A stretch of DNA of 64,000 nt. Origin: Flavobacteriaceae bacterium (GTDB lineage Bacteria > Bacteroidota > Bacteroidia > Flavobacteriales > Flavobacteriaceae). Positions 43,341-54,631 of the stretch are shown here, piece by piece; positions within the stretch are counted from its first letter, which is position 1, and every line of letters begins with the position of its first letter. The notes below the pieces were generated by a model. That model worked only from the letters and a program-made list of their open reading frames with translations, searched no databases and was not told where the DNA came from. The stretch covers positions 3,162,501 through 3,226,500 of the forward strand of contig CP046177.1 in the NCBI GenBank assembly GCA_014075215.1, given 5' to 3'. Made by a program: the position numbers and the translations under genes.

Positions 43341-44538
43341 TCATTCTACTTATTATTTCATTTAAAATATCTATAGCCACTTCCTTTTTTTCTTTTAGTT
43401 TAAAAGCAGTTGTTTTTAAGCTTTTATCTATAAATGTAATCTTATTTGTGTTTATTGCAAAACCGGCTCCTTTATCATTTAGGGAATTTAAGACAATGGC
43501 ATCTAGTTTTTTCCGAATTAGTTTTGATGTTGCATTTTCCATTTCATTTTCAGTTTCCAGTGCAAATCCTACCAAAAACTGTTCTTTTTTTATTGCTCCC
43601 AGAGAAGCCAAAATATCTTTGGTAGGTTCCAATAATATTTCTAACGAAGCATCTTTCTTTTTTATTTTCCGGTTTACATAATTTTTAGGTTTATAATCTG
43701 CTACTGCAGCAGCTAATATGGCTATGTCTACATCATCAAAAAATTGATGCGCGGCTTCGTACATATCATTTGCAGAGAGAACAGGAATTATTTCTACTGA
43801 TGAATGTTTGAGTTGTTGACTTGTAGGACCGGTTATCAAGAATACCTGAGCTCCTAAATCGGCAGCATTTTTTGCCAGTTCGAAGCCCATTTTACCACTG
43901 GAGTGATTCCCTATAAAGCGAACCGGATCAATTGCTTCGTAGGTAGGGCCTGCTGTTAATAGTATTTTTTTTCCTTTCAGCGGTAGTTTGGATATCCAAT
44001 CTGCCTCTGTAAATGAAACGATATCTTCCGGTTCTGCCATCCTGCCCTCGCCAATCAAACCACTGGCTAATTCACCGCTCACAGCAGGAATCATCGTATT
44101 TCCAAACTTCTCCAAGGCTTGCAGGCTTTGTAATGTAGATGGATGTTTGTACATATCCAAATCCATGGCAGGTGCAAAATATACCGGACATTTTGCAGAT
44201 AAATAAGTGGCTAAAAGCAAGTTATCACAAATACCGTTTGACATCTTAGATAGCGTATTTGCTGTAGCCGGGGCAATCAGAAAGATATCTGCCCATAGTC
44301 CAAGTTCAACATGATTATTCCACAATTCATTTTCTTTTTCATAAAAAGCAGTATGAACAGGGTTTTTAGACAGCGTAGACAATGTAAGAGGCGTTATAAA
44401 ATCTTTTGAGTCAGGAGTCATGATGACTTTAACTTCTGCTCCGGATTTTATAAATAAGCGAACTAAGCTTGCCGTTTTATAAGCGGCAATCCCTGCAGTG
44501 ATTCCGAGAAGAATTTTTTTACCGTTTAAAACAGACAT
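43333..44538 (-). CDS. coaBC: Bifunctional phosphopantothenoylcysteine decarboxylase / phosphopantothenate-cysteine ligase
   Basis: 401 residues. CoaC flavoprotein half (1-185): LLGITAGIAAYKTASLVR, NHVELGLWAD (catalytic His), PATANTLSKMSNGICDNL and PAMDLDMYKHP. CoaB half (190-400): ILLTAGPTYEAIDPVRFI, NHSSGKMG and AAVADYKPK, KIKKKD. Two steps of coenzyme A synthesis from phosphopantothenate. The stop of rpoZ and start of coaBC share one base (44538). Confidence 0.95.
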   Translation of the reverse strand: MSVLNGKKILLGITAGIAAYKTASLVRLFIKSGAEVKVIMTPDSKDFITPLTLSTLSKNPVHTAFYEKENELWNNHVELGLWADIFLIAPATANTLSKMSNGICDNLLLATYLSAKCPVYFAPAMDLDMYKHPSTLQSLQALEKFGNTMIPAVSGELASGLIGEGRMAEPEDIVSFTEADWISKLPLKGKKILLTAGPTYEAIDPVRFIGNHSSGKMGFELAKNAADLGAQVFLITGPTSQQLKHSSVEIIPVLSANDMYEAAHQFFDDVDIAILAAAVADYKPKNYVNRKIKKKDASLEILLEPTKDILASLGAIKKEQFLVGFALETENEMENATSKLIRKKLDAIVLNSLNDKGAGFAINTNKITFIDKSLKTTAFKLKEKKEVAIDILNEIISRMNA

Positions 44539-44858
44539 TATTCAGTGTCCGGGATTCTATAATATACTTTATTTTCTAACCATTCTTCTACAGCAATAGC
44601 CGTAGGTTTTGGTAGTTTTTCATAAAATCTGGAAACCTCTATTTGTTCTTTGTTTTCGAAAACTTCTTCCAAACTATCATTATAAGTAGCAAATTCATCC
44701 AGCTTTTCTAATAATTCTTCCTTTAAGTCTGAATTAATTTGAGTTGCTCTTTTTGCTATAATAGAGATAGCTTCGTAAATATTTTCAGTGGGTGCTTCTA
44801 TTGATTGCCTGTTGTAGGTAACTGTAGAAGTAGATGCATTTGTTTCTTTGTAATCCAT
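44538..44858 (-). CDS. rpoZ: RNA polymerase omega subunit (Bacteroidota type)
   Basis: 106 residues; the Bacteroidota omega form, recognised from context (bamD-rpoZ-coaBC) and from TENIYEAISIIAKRATQIN, where IAKRA-QIN is the omega/Rpb6 core, with an extended acidic C-terminus EEWLENKVYYRIPD. Helps assembly of core RNA polymerase. One nt gap to bamD. Confidence 0.88.
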   Translation of the reverse strand: MDYKETNASTSTVTYNRQSIEAPTENIYEAISIIAKRATQINSDLKEELLEKLDEFATYNDSLEEVFENKEQIEVSRFYEKLPKPTAIAVEEWLENKVYYRIPDTE

Positions 44859-44859
44859 T

Positions 44860-45684
44860 TTAACTCTTCTTAACTAATTTCTTTTGTTCTAACTGCAAGT
44901 TTGCTAACATTTCGTTAGATTCTTTTAAATATTTTGACTCAGGGAAGGTTTTAATCAGTTTTTGATAGGCTTTTATTGCATTTTTAATTCTTTGTTCTTT
45001 TTTTCTTTCCGTACTCCTTAATGCCAAATCATGATGTGCTTTCAGTCTATAATAAAAAGCTTCTTCTTTGTATTGCGTTCCCAGAAAATCCGAAAGTAAA
45101 TTATCTAAAGCTACTATGGTTGCTTCATAATTTCTAAAATCCTGTTCAGCAGTTTTATAATATGTTTTTGCTATTTCAAATGCTTTTTTTTCCAATTGCA
45201 GTCTGGTTTCTTTATAATGCTTATTTGCATCTGCTATTCTTGCAGAATTAGGATAATCATTAATAAATTGTTGGAAAGCATTCAGTGCTTTATAGATATC
45301 CGTAGGATCTAAACTGTATACAGGTGAAGACAATTTATAACTGTATGCAGATAAAAAAGCTGCTTCTTCTCTTTTAGAGCTATTCGGATAATTTTTGGTA
45401 AATCTGTCAAAATAGTACCCCGATAATATATAGTTTTTTCTATTAAAATTAGATTGCGCCACCATAAATTGAATCCTTTCCATCTGCGGTTTTCCTCTGT
45501 AAGTCGGGATTACTTTTTCAAATAATCGCAACGCTTTTTTAAACTCTTTCGCTTCATAAAGCTTTACAGCCAGCTTGTATTGTTCTTCCGAAGTGCCTTT
45601 GTTTAATGCTCTCTGATATTCTCCACATGCAAATAAAACGGTACATAAAACTAACAAAAAGATAAAGTTCTTAATTTTTTGCAT
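44860..45684 (-). CDS. bamD: Outer-membrane assembly lipoprotein BamD
   Basis: 274 residues; lipoprotein signal with Cys20 in TVLFACGEYQ. About five TPR-like repeats: KLYEAKEFKKALRLFEKVI, YRGKPQMERIQFMVAQS, NYILSGYYFDRF, FPESKYLKESNEML. BamD is the essential lipoprotein of the BAM complex that inserts outer-membrane barrels. First gene of the bamD-rpoZ-coaBC-DUF4835 transcript. TAATTTTG at 45689-45696 resembles a -7 box but would give an almost leaderless mRNA. Confidence 0.92.
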   Translation of the reverse strand: MQKIKNFIFLLVLCTVLFACGEYQRALNKGTSEEQYKLAVKLYEAKEFKKALRLFEKVIPTYRGKPQMERIQFMVAQSNFNRKNYILSGYYFDRFTKNYPNSSKREEAAFLSAYSYKLSSPVYSLDPTDIYKALNAFQQFINDYPNSARIADANKHYKETRLQLEKKAFEIAKTYYKTAEQDFRNYEATIVALDNLLSDFLGTQYKEEAFYYRLKAHHDLALRSTERKKEQRIKNAIKAYQKLIKTFPESKYLKESNEMLANLQLEQKKLVKKS

Positions 45685-45819
45685 CGGGCAAAATTAGTAA
45701 TTAATTATGGATAAATAAAATGGTTTTTTATGCTGTTACTTTGTATACTGCAATAAAATATAAAAACCATAAAATGGATCTAAAAATCTCGCTAAATGTT
45801 TGTTAAATCCGAATTAAAC

Positions 45820-46329
45820 TTATATCTCGTTTTCAGGAATCGTAATTAATCTTTTTACATCATTATCAAAAAGGTACAACCCTCCTTTATCATCTCCTAT
45901 CAAATTGATCTTATCCAATATATTTCTTGCCAGGGCTTCTTCTTCTATTTGCTCGGAGACATACCATTGTAAAAAGTTATGTGTTGCATAATCTTTGTCT
46001 TGCAATGTAATCTCAACCAAATCGTTGATAGATTTTGATACTTTTACTTCATGATCAAACAGATTTTGAAACATTTCTTTGAATGAGCCAAAAGAAACCG
46101 GTGGTGCTTCCAGTTGAGAAACTTTTGCATGTCCGCCTCTTTCATTGATAAATTTTATTAATTTAAGCATGTGTTGCCTTTCTTCATCAGAGTGTGCATA
46201 CATAAAGGTGGCAACTCCTTCAAAGCCTTGTGTCTCTGCCCATGATGCCATTGCCAAATATACTTGGGAAGACTCTGCTTCAACGGTTACCTGCATATTC
46301 AATGCATCTTCTATTCTTTTAGTTAACAT
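45820..46329 (-). CDS. Ferritin (bacterial non-haem)
   Basis: 169 residues, four-helix ferritin. Ferroxidase residues: Glu in TVEAESSQVYLAMASWAE, HSDEERQHMLKLI (Glu, Glu, His) and WYVSEQIEEEALARNI. No haem-ligand Met of bacterioferritin at the usual place. Stores iron in the cytosol. 12 nt separate it from dapA on the same strand. Confidence 0.93.
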   Translation of the reverse strand: MLTKRIEDALNMQVTVEAESSQVYLAMASWAETQGFEGVATFMYAHSDEERQHMLKLIKFINERGGHAKVSQLEAPPVSFGSFKEMFQNLFDHEVKVSKSINDLVEITLQDKDYATHNFLQWYVSEQIEEEALARNILDKINLIGDDKGGLYLFDNDVKRLITIPENEI

Positions 46330-46341
46330 AAGTGTAATAAT

Positions 46342-47217
46342 TTAAAAGTTTTTTACAAAATTAGCAATCTCTTTTTGAAGTGTATCCGACACTCTTACCA
46401 AAGGCAAACGAACTTCATTTTTACACAGTCCTATTTCTTTTAAGATCGATTTTATCCCTGCGGGGTTATTTTCTTTAAAAATTAAGCTTATTCCGTCCAT
46501 TAACCTGTAGTAATATTGATATGCTTCTTTTGCTTTTCCTTCCAGTCCAAGTTGTATCATTTTTGAAAATTCTTTAGGGAATCCTTGCCCCATAACGGAA
46601 ATTACTCCGGAAGCACCTGCTAAAACAACATCCGGTGCCAGGTCATCATCTCCTGAGATTACTAAAAATTCTTTCGGTCTGCTCTTTATAAGTTCCAGAT
46701 ATTGCAGCACGTTGTTTCCTGCTTCTTTGATCCCGATAATATTCTGAAAATCATTTGCTAAACGAATGGTTGTTGTTGGCAAAATATTGGATGCCGTTCT
46801 TCCCGGAACATTATATACGATAATTGGTTTAGGACTTGCTTCGGAAAGCGTTTTATAATGTTGATAAATTCCTTCCTGAGTAGGTTTGTTATAATAAGGG
46901 GATACCGAAAGGATTGCATCAAAATATGATAGGTCTGCCGTTTGCATTTCTTCCACTAAAGCTGCAGTATTATTGCCTCCTATTCCGCAAACAAGAGGCA
47001 ATCTTCCTTTATTTGTCTCTATTACTTTATTTCTGACAGCCAATAATTCATCTCTCGATAATGTAATCGGTTCGCCAGTGGTTCCTCCTACTACCAAGTA
47101 ATTAATTCCATTATCAATTTGATAATTTACCAGCTTTTCTAACGCTTCAAAATCTACAGAGGTGTCTTCGTTAAAAGGGGTGATCAATGCTACACCGGTT
47201 CCTTCGAATTTTTTCAT
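46342..47217 (-). CDS. dapA: 4-hydroxy-tetrahydrodipicolinate synthase
   Basis: 291 residues, TIM-barrel class I aldolase. [11 protein letters not shown] (substrate loop), [16 protein letters not shown] (Tyr), [12 protein letters not shown] (Tyr and Arg), [13 protein letters not shown] (Schiff-base Lys) and SGDDDLAP. Condenses pyruvate with aspartate semialdehyde in the lysine/diaminopimelate pathway. TAATTTTG at 47241-47248 is a candidate -7 box. Confidence 0.94.
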   Translation of the reverse strand: MKKFEGTGVALITPFNEDTSVDFEALEKLVNYQIDNGINYLVVGGTTGEPITLSRDELLAVRNKVIETNKGRLPLVCGIGGNNTAALVEEMQTADLSYFDAILSVSPYYNKPTQEGIYQHYKTLSEASPKPIIVYNVPGRTASNILPTTTIRLANDFQNIIGIKEAGNNVLQYLELIKSRPKEFLVISGDDDLAPDVVLAGASGVISVMGQGFPKEFSKMIQLGLEGKAKEAYQYYYRLMDGISLIFKENNPAGIKSILKEIGLCKNEVRLPLVRVSDTLQKEIANFVKNF

Positions 47218-47240
47218 TTTGGTTTTTTAATATACTATTG

Positions 47241-47248
47241 CAAAATTA
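47241..47248 (-). promoter_or_regulatory. Candidate -7 box (TAATTTTG) for dapA
   Basis: TAnnTTTG match on the minus strand 23 bp before the dapA start; no clear -33 TTTG at fixed spacing. Confidence 0.35.
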
Positions 47249-47380
47249 CTCTTTTTAAAAATGTATGCTCTATAAAATACCATAAAAATATTTGATTGCC
47301 CGTATAGAACAATGAGATAATGTAACAATAGGGTAATGGATTGATGTGACTGTTTCAAGTAAGCATTATTTAAACGAATT

Positions 47381-47908
47381 TTATAAATTGGTTCTTGTCT
47401 TGCTTAAAATTTGCAAGTATTTTTTTACTTCATTCAGGTATATGTGAATATCCGAAAAGTCAGTTTGGATTTCCAAATCAAATAGTGAGTCATTTATGTT
47501 TGCTATGCCTACTTTAAAAATAGCTTCGGATTTCAAAGTAGTATATTCCAAATATAGGTTTTTTTGGTCAAATACGGTTATTAAAACATCAAATTCTTTT
47601 CCTAAAAAAGATTTTAGATCTTCATCAATAACACATCCTTTCCAGTCAAAGCTATTTTCAGAAAAATATTTTTCCGAAAATTCATTTTTCTTATCATATG
47701 TTCTATAATTAAGATAGCAGCTATTTTTAGTTTGAAAATTTTCAGCAATCAATGATTGTAAATCCATATTTTTAGAAAGTGTTTCTGTACTTAAAACACC
47801 TATTGAAGTAATCGTATTACGATCGGATATTTTTTTAATTATGGATTTTTGCAGTAACTCATTGATTTTTTTTTGCAAAAAGTATCTTTTTATTTTTTTT
47901 AACTTCAT
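47381..47908 (-). CDS. DUF6913 family protein
   Basis: About 175 residues from MKLKKIKRYFLQ (47908); a start at 47923 would add five residues. Matches the DUF6913 family seen beside dapA and ligA in Flavobacteriia: ITSIGVLSTETLSKNMDLQS, FDWKGCVIDEDLKSFLGKEF, DVLITVFDQKNLYLEY. Small alpha/beta cytosolic protein of unknown role. TATATTTG at 47944-47951 is a good -7 box. Confidence 0.8.
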   Translation of the reverse strand: MKLKKIKRYFLQKKINELLQKSIIKKISDRNTITSIGVLSTETLSKNMDLQSLIAENFQTKNSCYLNYRTYDKKNEFSEKYFSENSFDWKGCVIDEDLKSFLGKEFDVLITVFDQKNLYLEYTTLKSEAIFKVGIANINDSLFDLEIQTDFSDIHIYLNEVKKYLQILSKTRTNL

Positions 47909-47943
47909 CAAATAAATAACCAAAAATGTATCTTAGCACAGGG

Positions 47944-47951
47944 CAAATATA
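47944..47951 (-). promoter_or_regulatory. Candidate -7 box (TATATTTG) for the DUF6913 gene
   Basis: Perfect TAnnTTTG on the minus strand followed by GCCC, the same TATATTTGCC context seen upstream of fabI. Leader about 31 nt to ATG 47908. Confidence 0.45.
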
Positions 47952-48435
47952 ATGAACCGTATGCATTTTATGAAAAAAGAAGTGATCCAAAGCAAATATG
48001 AAGAAATAGTACTGGTAATCCTGATCTGATTATCGATTCTATCTTGAGTTGCATAAGATACTTCTGTGAATTGATTGCCTAAATTTAGAACATGATGTAA
48101 GAGGTAATGCCAAAAATAATTATAAAGTTATTTAAAGATTGTGTAAGGAAAATTTCAAAGTTTGAGCTATTTTAGTTTTCTTTTTTATAATTGTATGACT
48201 ACGATTAATAATATCTAATAGGCTTGTTTTCATCGGTATTTTCATTTTTAATCTTTTTTAAAATCCATTATTTTTGACAGAAAATGAACGGCTACCACAC
48301 ATTAAAAGGAATGTAACCGTATTTTAAAAATTCTGAATATAATAGACGAAGTTTTATGGGTCTGCCATTGGGCAGTTTTCCAGTATTGCTGAGTTGTAAT
48401 TTTTTGACAGTATGAGCGTTTTAAATTCTATTTTA
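47952..48435. other. Gene-free stretch left of the ImmA/DUF4411 pair
   Basis: About 480 bp without an intact gene. A short frame near 47969-48030 (MKKEVIQSKYEEIV) shifts into NPDLIIDSILSCIRYFCELI (about 48015-48080) as if a small gene had decayed; I cannot name it. The rest is AT-rich with no repeat ends of the families found elsewhere in the window. Confidence 0.4.
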
Positions 48436-48443
48436 TACCTTTG
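48436..48443 (+). promoter_or_regulatory. Candidate -7 box (TACCTTTG) for the ImmA/DUF4411 operon
   Basis: Perfect TAnnTTTG, 57 bp before the ATG at 48501. The nearest TTTG upstream (48403) is too far for a canonical -33 element. Confidence 0.4.
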
Positions 48444-48500
48444 AAAAGTGAGGTTTGATCAAAGAATTTTTGTATAAGAAATCAAAATTGTAAGAAGACA

Positions 48501-49673
48501 ATGGCTGAGAAAGCATTTATAACATCAGAAATTTTAAAGTGGGCACGGGAAACCGCTGATATTTCTATTGAAAGTGCTGCTAAAAAAGTTTTGGTCTCGC
48601 CAGAGCGGATTTTAACTTGGGAATCAGGAGATGATTACCCTACAATCCGTCAGGCAAAAATATTAGCCAAAAGTTATCGAAGGCCATTTTCTCTTTTCTT
48701 TTTACCTGAAATTCCAAGAGATTTTCAGCCACTACAAGATTTTAGGCGTAATGATTCAAAAAAGCTTGATACCGCTTCGTTATTCATCATACGAGATGTT
48801 CAGGAGAAGCAACAGTGGATAAGCGAGTTTTTTGAAGATATCGGAGAAGATGCATTGTCTTTTGTTGGGAAGTATTCCATTAGCGATAGCCCCGAAGTAG
48901 TTGCCAAAAATATTCTTGAAAAACTAAATATCAATCCTGGGAATTATAAAAAAAAGTCTATTGATGAGTGGATAGATAAGGCAGAAAAAGCAGGAATATT
49001 TATATCTCGCACAAGTTATATTCATTCCAGATTGATTCTTGATAAAGATGTGATTCAAGGGTTTGCCATTGCAGATACATATGCACCTTTTGTATTCATT
49101 AATTCGAAAAACTGGAAAGCGCCACAGCTTTTTACGTTAGTACATGAACTTGCTCATATTTGGATAGCACAATCCGGTATATCGAATGAAATCGATATTG
49201 ATTTTAGAGAAAACCCGAAATCAAAGCTGCATCCTGTGGAAGTGTTCTGCAATCAAGTTGCTGCCAACGCTTTGATGCCTGCTGAAATAATGAACCAACT
49301 CGGTAGTGATGTGTTTCAATCGAATCAACAAATTTTTAAACAAGCGAAAGAACTTGGAGTAAGTTCGTTTGCTTTTTTAGTAAGGGCTTTACATCTTAAA
49401 TTTATTTCTCAGTCCACCTACACATCTTTAAAAGAAGATGCACAAAACGAATTTGAAAAGTTTTTAGAGAAAGAAAGAATACAAAAAGAGAAACAGAAAA
49501 AAAGAAAAGATGGTCCTAGTCTTTACCTTCTTCGATTGCAAAAAAACAGCAAGTTATTTACAAGAATTGTTATGGATTCTTTTCATAACGGTTCATTGCC
49601 ACCCTCTACAGCCAGTAATCTTTTAAATACACAAATCAATAAGTTTCAAAAATTTGAAAAACTCCTGGCCTGA
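48501..49673 (+). CDS. XRE-HTH / ImmA-IrrE metallopeptidase (antitoxin-like)
   Basis: 390 residues. An N-terminal helix-turn-helix (about 8-65, SIESAAKKVLVSPERILTWE) is fused to an ImmA/IrrE (M78) zinc peptidase domain with VHELAHIW (His near 215 and 219) and VEVFCNQVAANALMPAE holding the third ligand. A Lys/Glu-rich tail ends the protein. In many genomes this architecture is paired with a DUF4411 PIN-like toxin gene, exactly as here (1-nt overlap at 49673). It probably represses the operon and neutralises the partner, possibly through proteolysis. Confidence 0.88.
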   Translation: MAEKAFITSEILKWARETADISIESAAKKVLVSPERILTWESGDDYPTIRQAKILAKSYRRPFSLFFLPEIPRDFQPLQDFRRNDSKKLDTASLFIIRDVQEKQQWISEFFEDIGEDALSFVGKYSISDSPEVVAKNILEKLNINPGNYKKKSIDEWIDKAEKAGIFISRTSYIHSRLILDKDVIQGFAIADTYAPFVFINSKNWKAPQLFTLVHELAHIWIAQSGISNEIDIDFRENPKSKLHPVEVFCNQVAANALMPAEIMNQLGSDVFQSNQQIFKQAKELGVSSFAFLVRALHLKFISQSTYTSLKEDAQNEFEKFLEKERIQKEKQKKRKDGPSLYLLRLQKNSKLFTRIVMDSFHNGSLPPSTASNLLNTQINKFQKFEKLLA

Positions 49674-50179
49674 TGTTTGAAGAAGATCATATAAAATACT
49701 GCGTTGATGCGAATATGCTGATTCAGGCTTGGCAAAAATATTACTCCCCTACAATTTGCCCTTCGTATTGGGATGTTCTAAACGAGTTAGGAAAGAAAGG
49801 AATCATTTTTGTTCCGGAGTTGGTATATGAAGAAATTGAAAAAGGAGAAGATGATTTGTATAAATGGTTAAAAAATAGTGACATCCCGATTAAAAAAATT
49901 GATATGGCAGTTACAAACTGCTTAAAAAAGATATATGCTGCCAATCCCAACCATCAGTATTTGGTTTCCAGTAATCAAATTCATTCCAAAGCAGACCCTT
50001 GGGTAATTGCCCATGCCATGAATGAAAATGCTGTAGTTGTCACCAAAGAAAAAAAGGATTTTATCAAACGACAAACCAAAATAAAAATCCCTCATATCTG
50101 TGACAATATGGGAGTTCGCTGGATGGATGATTTTGAGTTTGTAAAAGAGTTGGATATAAAGTTTGTTTGTTCATTGTAA
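49673..50179 (+). CDS. DUF4411 PIN-like protein (putative RNase toxin)
   Basis: 168 residues. PIN-type acidic set: CVDANMLIQAW (Asp near 13), PELVYEEIEKG (Glu), SKADPWVIAHAM (Asp) and VVTKEK with following basic residues. DUF4411 is a PIN-fold family found next to HTH-ImmA/IrrE genes, regarded as a type II toxin-antitoxin pair. It would cut RNA. All expected acidic residues are visible, so likely active. The pair sits between DUF6913 and the 5'-nucleotidase genes, a place where relatives have neither. Confidence 0.85.
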   Translation: MFEEDHIKYCVDANMLIQAWQKYYSPTICPSYWDVLNELGKKGIIFVPELVYEEIEKGEDDLYKWLKNSDIPIKKIDMAVTNCLKKIYAANPNHQYLVSSNQIHSKADPWVIAHAMNENAVVVTKEKKDFIKRQTKIKIPHICDNMGVRWMDDFEFVKELDIKFVCSL

Positions 50180-50242
50180 GTATTAGCATTAAAAAAACCA
50201 GGTAAATAACTTTTCTAAAATAAAAAGAATTATTCTTTATAC

Positions 50243-51046
50243 ATGAGAGAACAAAACTTTCTTTTAAAACACTGCGAAAACAACATTATTTTTTTGAGAA
50301 AAATAGCAGTTAGTATGATGTTGGTAGTGTTTCTTTTTTATTCATGTAAAAATGCTTCGCATAGGAATACAAGGATTGAAGCAAAAACCATTGCCATTGA
50401 CAGCAGTTTGAAGAGTGATGCTTCTTATATCCGGTTCATTGAACCTTACAGAGAGCAAATGATTACTAAAATAAATACTATCTTAACATATGCTTCAAAA
50501 GATCTCGTACGAACAGATGGAAACAGGCAAAGTTCTTTGGGAAATTTAATGGCAGATTTGTGCTATGAAAGAGCAAATCCCTTATTCGAGAAGCAATTTG
50601 GTAAAACTATTGATTTTGCAATGTTTAATTACGGTGGTATTCGTTCCGGAATTTTTAAAGGAAATGTAACTTATAGAAATGTGTTTGAATTAATGCCTTT
50701 TGAAAATACTTTTGTGGTAGTTGAACTTTCAGGCGAAAAAGCAAAGGAACTCATTCATTATTTTATAAAGAATAAAAAGGCACACCCTTTGTCAAAACAA
50801 GTGATACTTTCCATTGACGGAGAAGGGTATGCATTAAAAATTGGCAATGAGTTATTCGATAGTAAGAAAACATATCGTGTACTCACCTCTAATTATTTGC
50901 AATCCGGCGGAGATCGAATGGATTTTTTTAAAAACCCGATTAAGTTATATAAATTAGCTTATAAAGTCCGTGATGCCATTACAGATTATTTTAGAGTGAC
51001 GGATACTTTAGCTGCTACATTAGACAACCGTGTAACCATTAAATAA
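50243..51046 (+). CDS. 5'-nucleotidase C-terminal domain lipoprotein
   Basis: 267 residues. Residues 24-36 carry a lipobox, FLFYSCKN; the 20 residues before the hydrophobic stretch are unusual, and a later Met (MMLVVFLFYSC) may be the true start. The rest is the 5'-nucleotidase C-terminal (substrate-specificity) domain: GNRQSSLGNLMADL, DFAMFNYGGIRSGIFKG, VYELMPFENT-like VFELMPFENTFVVVEL and SNYLQSGGDRMDFF. In most bacteria it is the second half of one UshA-type protein; here the catalytic half is the next gene (51046). Confidence 0.88.
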   Translation: MREQNFLLKHCENNIIFLRKIAVSMMLVVFLFYSCKNASHRNTRIEAKTIAIDSSLKSDASYIRFIEPYREQMITKINTILTYASKDLVRTDGNRQSSLGNLMADLCYERANPLFEKQFGKTIDFAMFNYGGIRSGIFKGNVTYRNVFELMPFENTFVVVELSGEKAKELIHYFIKNKKAHPLSKQVILSIDGEGYALKIGNELFDSKKTYRVLTSNYLQSGGDRMDFFKNPIKLYKLAYKVRDAITDYFRVTDTLAATLDNRVTIK

Positions 51047-51957
51047 TGAACAGAAGAGCCTTTATTAAAAAATCAGCAGTAGCTTCTTTGGTTATTTTAG
51101 GAGGAACGTCTTTACCTTCTTTTACAGATAGAAAAAGCAAGCATATTACCGTGCTTCATACGAATGATACACATAGCCAGATAGAGCCTTTTGAAAAGAA
51201 CCATTATAGATATTCAAATAAAGGAGGGGTTGCCAGAAGAGCTACATTGATAGCATCTATCCGAAAAGAAAACCCCAATACATTATTACTAGACGCTGGT
51301 GATATTTTTCAGGGGACGCTTTATTTTAATTACTTTGGAGGTGAGTTGGAGTTTAAATTGATGAGCATGTTAAAATATGATGTGGCTACTATAGGCAATC
51401 ATGACTTTGATAATGGAATCGACGGTTTTTTTAAACAACTGCCTCATGCGAATTTTGATTTTGTTTCGGCTAATTACGACTTCACGAACACTGTTTTAGA
51501 TTCACACGTAAAACCCTATAAAATTATTTATAAAGATGGGGTAAAAATCGGAGTTTTCGGTTTGGGAATTGCATTAAAAGGTTTGGTAGAAAAAAGTTTA
51601 TATAAAGAAACTGTTTATTTGGATCCTATTGAGGTTTCGCAGGATATCAGTAGTATTTTAAAAGAGAAAGAAGCACGTGATCTCGTAATCTGCCTTTCAC
51701 ATTTGGGTTATTACTACAAAAGATCTCCTGATAACATCTCGGATTTAAATTTGGCAAAAGCCACCAAAAATATTGATCTGATTATTGGAGGGCATACACA
51801 TACTTTTTTACCTAAACCTACTATTGTTAAGAATAGTAATCATGAAAACATACTTGTAAATCAGGTGGGTGCTTACGGAATAAATGTAGGTAGAATCGAT
51901 TTTTATTTTAATGAAAAAAACGAAAAATATGCTACCGGCAAAACAATTTTAGTGTAA
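51046..51957 (+). CDS. 5'-nucleotidase catalytic (metallophosphatase) domain protein, Tat-exported
   Basis: 303 residues. A twin-arginine signal MNRRAFIKKSAVASLVILGG. Calcineurin-type metallophosphatase: LHTNDTHSQIEP (metal Asp/His), LLDAGDIFQGT, TIGNHDFDNG, CLSHLGYY and GGHTHTFL. Hydrolyses nucleotides or UDP-sugars in the periplasm. The start shares one base with the upstream C-domain gene, so the two halves of a 5'-nucleotidase are made from adjacent coupled genes in reversed order, one as a lipoprotein (Sec) and one by Tat. Confidence 0.9.
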   Translation: MNRRAFIKKSAVASLVILGGTSLPSFTDRKSKHITVLHTNDTHSQIEPFEKNHYRYSNKGGVARRATLIASIRKENPNTLLLDAGDIFQGTLYFNYFGGELEFKLMSMLKYDVATIGNHDFDNGIDGFFKQLPHANFDFVSANYDFTNTVLDSHVKPYKIIYKDGVKIGVFGLGIALKGLVEKSLYKETVYLDPIEVSQDISSILKEKEARDLVICLSHLGYYYKRSPDNISDLNLAKATKNIDLIIGGHTHTFLPKPTIVKNSNHENILVNQVGAYGINVGRIDFYFNEKNEKYATGKTILV

Positions 51958-52005
51958 TTTTAATTCTTTTTTTCGTCTAAGAGGGAAGTTTTAAATTAAC
52001 CATAA

Positions 52006-52395
52006 ATGAAAAAATATTTCCCTTTAGCCCTAAAATTGATTGCTGCAATAATTATGTTGCAGACCTTATTTTTTAAATTCACAAATGCTCAGGAGAGTAT
52101 TGATTTGTTTACCAAAATTGCCGGTGAAAAGGAAGCACTAATGAGGATAGGTACGGGAATAATAGAACTCATTGCTTTTATATTGCTTTTCATTCCGAAA
52201 AAGACATGGCTTGGAGCTTTATTGACTTTCGGGACTATGTCCGGAGCAATTATATCTCATCTTACAATTATAGGGATTGTTCATAATAATGACAGCGGTG
52301 CATTGTTTATAAGTGCAATGGTTGCCTTTATGGCAAGTGGCATGTTATTAATTCAATATAAAAGAGATATTCCTTTTATTGGAAGCCGGGTCTGA
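52006..52395 (+). CDS. DoxX-like small membrane protein
   Basis: 129 residues with four membrane segments (about 8-25, 48-66, 70-90, 98-118). DoxX/DoxD-like arrangement: LQTLFFKFTNAQESIDLF, RIGTGIIELIAFILLF. Members are linked loosely to redox or stress responses; no specific role can be given. Convergent with ligA across 46 bp. Confidence 0.72.
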   Translation: MKKYFPLALKLIAAIIMLQTLFFKFTNAQESIDLFTKIAGEKEALMRIGTGIIELIAFILLFIPKKTWLGALLTFGTMSGAIISHLTIIGIVHNNDSGALFISAMVAFMASGMLLIQYKRDIPFIGSRV

Positions 52396-52441
52396 TTTAT
52401 CTGAAACTCAAAACTCATAACTTTCTAACTTTTCAACTGTA

Positions 52442-54472
<2,031 letters not shown>

Positions 54473-54522
54473 TTAGTTAACTGATTGAAAAATTAAAAAA
54501 TTGAAAGATTGAAAAATTCCCG

Positions 54523-54596
54523 AATCAATTCTGCAAAGGTCTCATTATTTTATTTTTTTAAAATAACTTGAGGTTTTTAACTTTTAAATGAGTTCA
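54523..54596. repeat. Fragments of family A and family B repeat ends side by side
   Basis: AATCAATTCTGCAAAGGTCTC (54523-54543) is the right end of family A; CTTTTAAATGAGTTCA (54581-54596) is a family B end. The other ends are missing. Upstream (54481-54519) is a run of GATTGAAAAATTA-like short direct repeats. Confidence 0.65.
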
Positions 54597-54631
54597 TTGT
54601 ATATGTATCTAAATGGGCATTCAACTATTTA

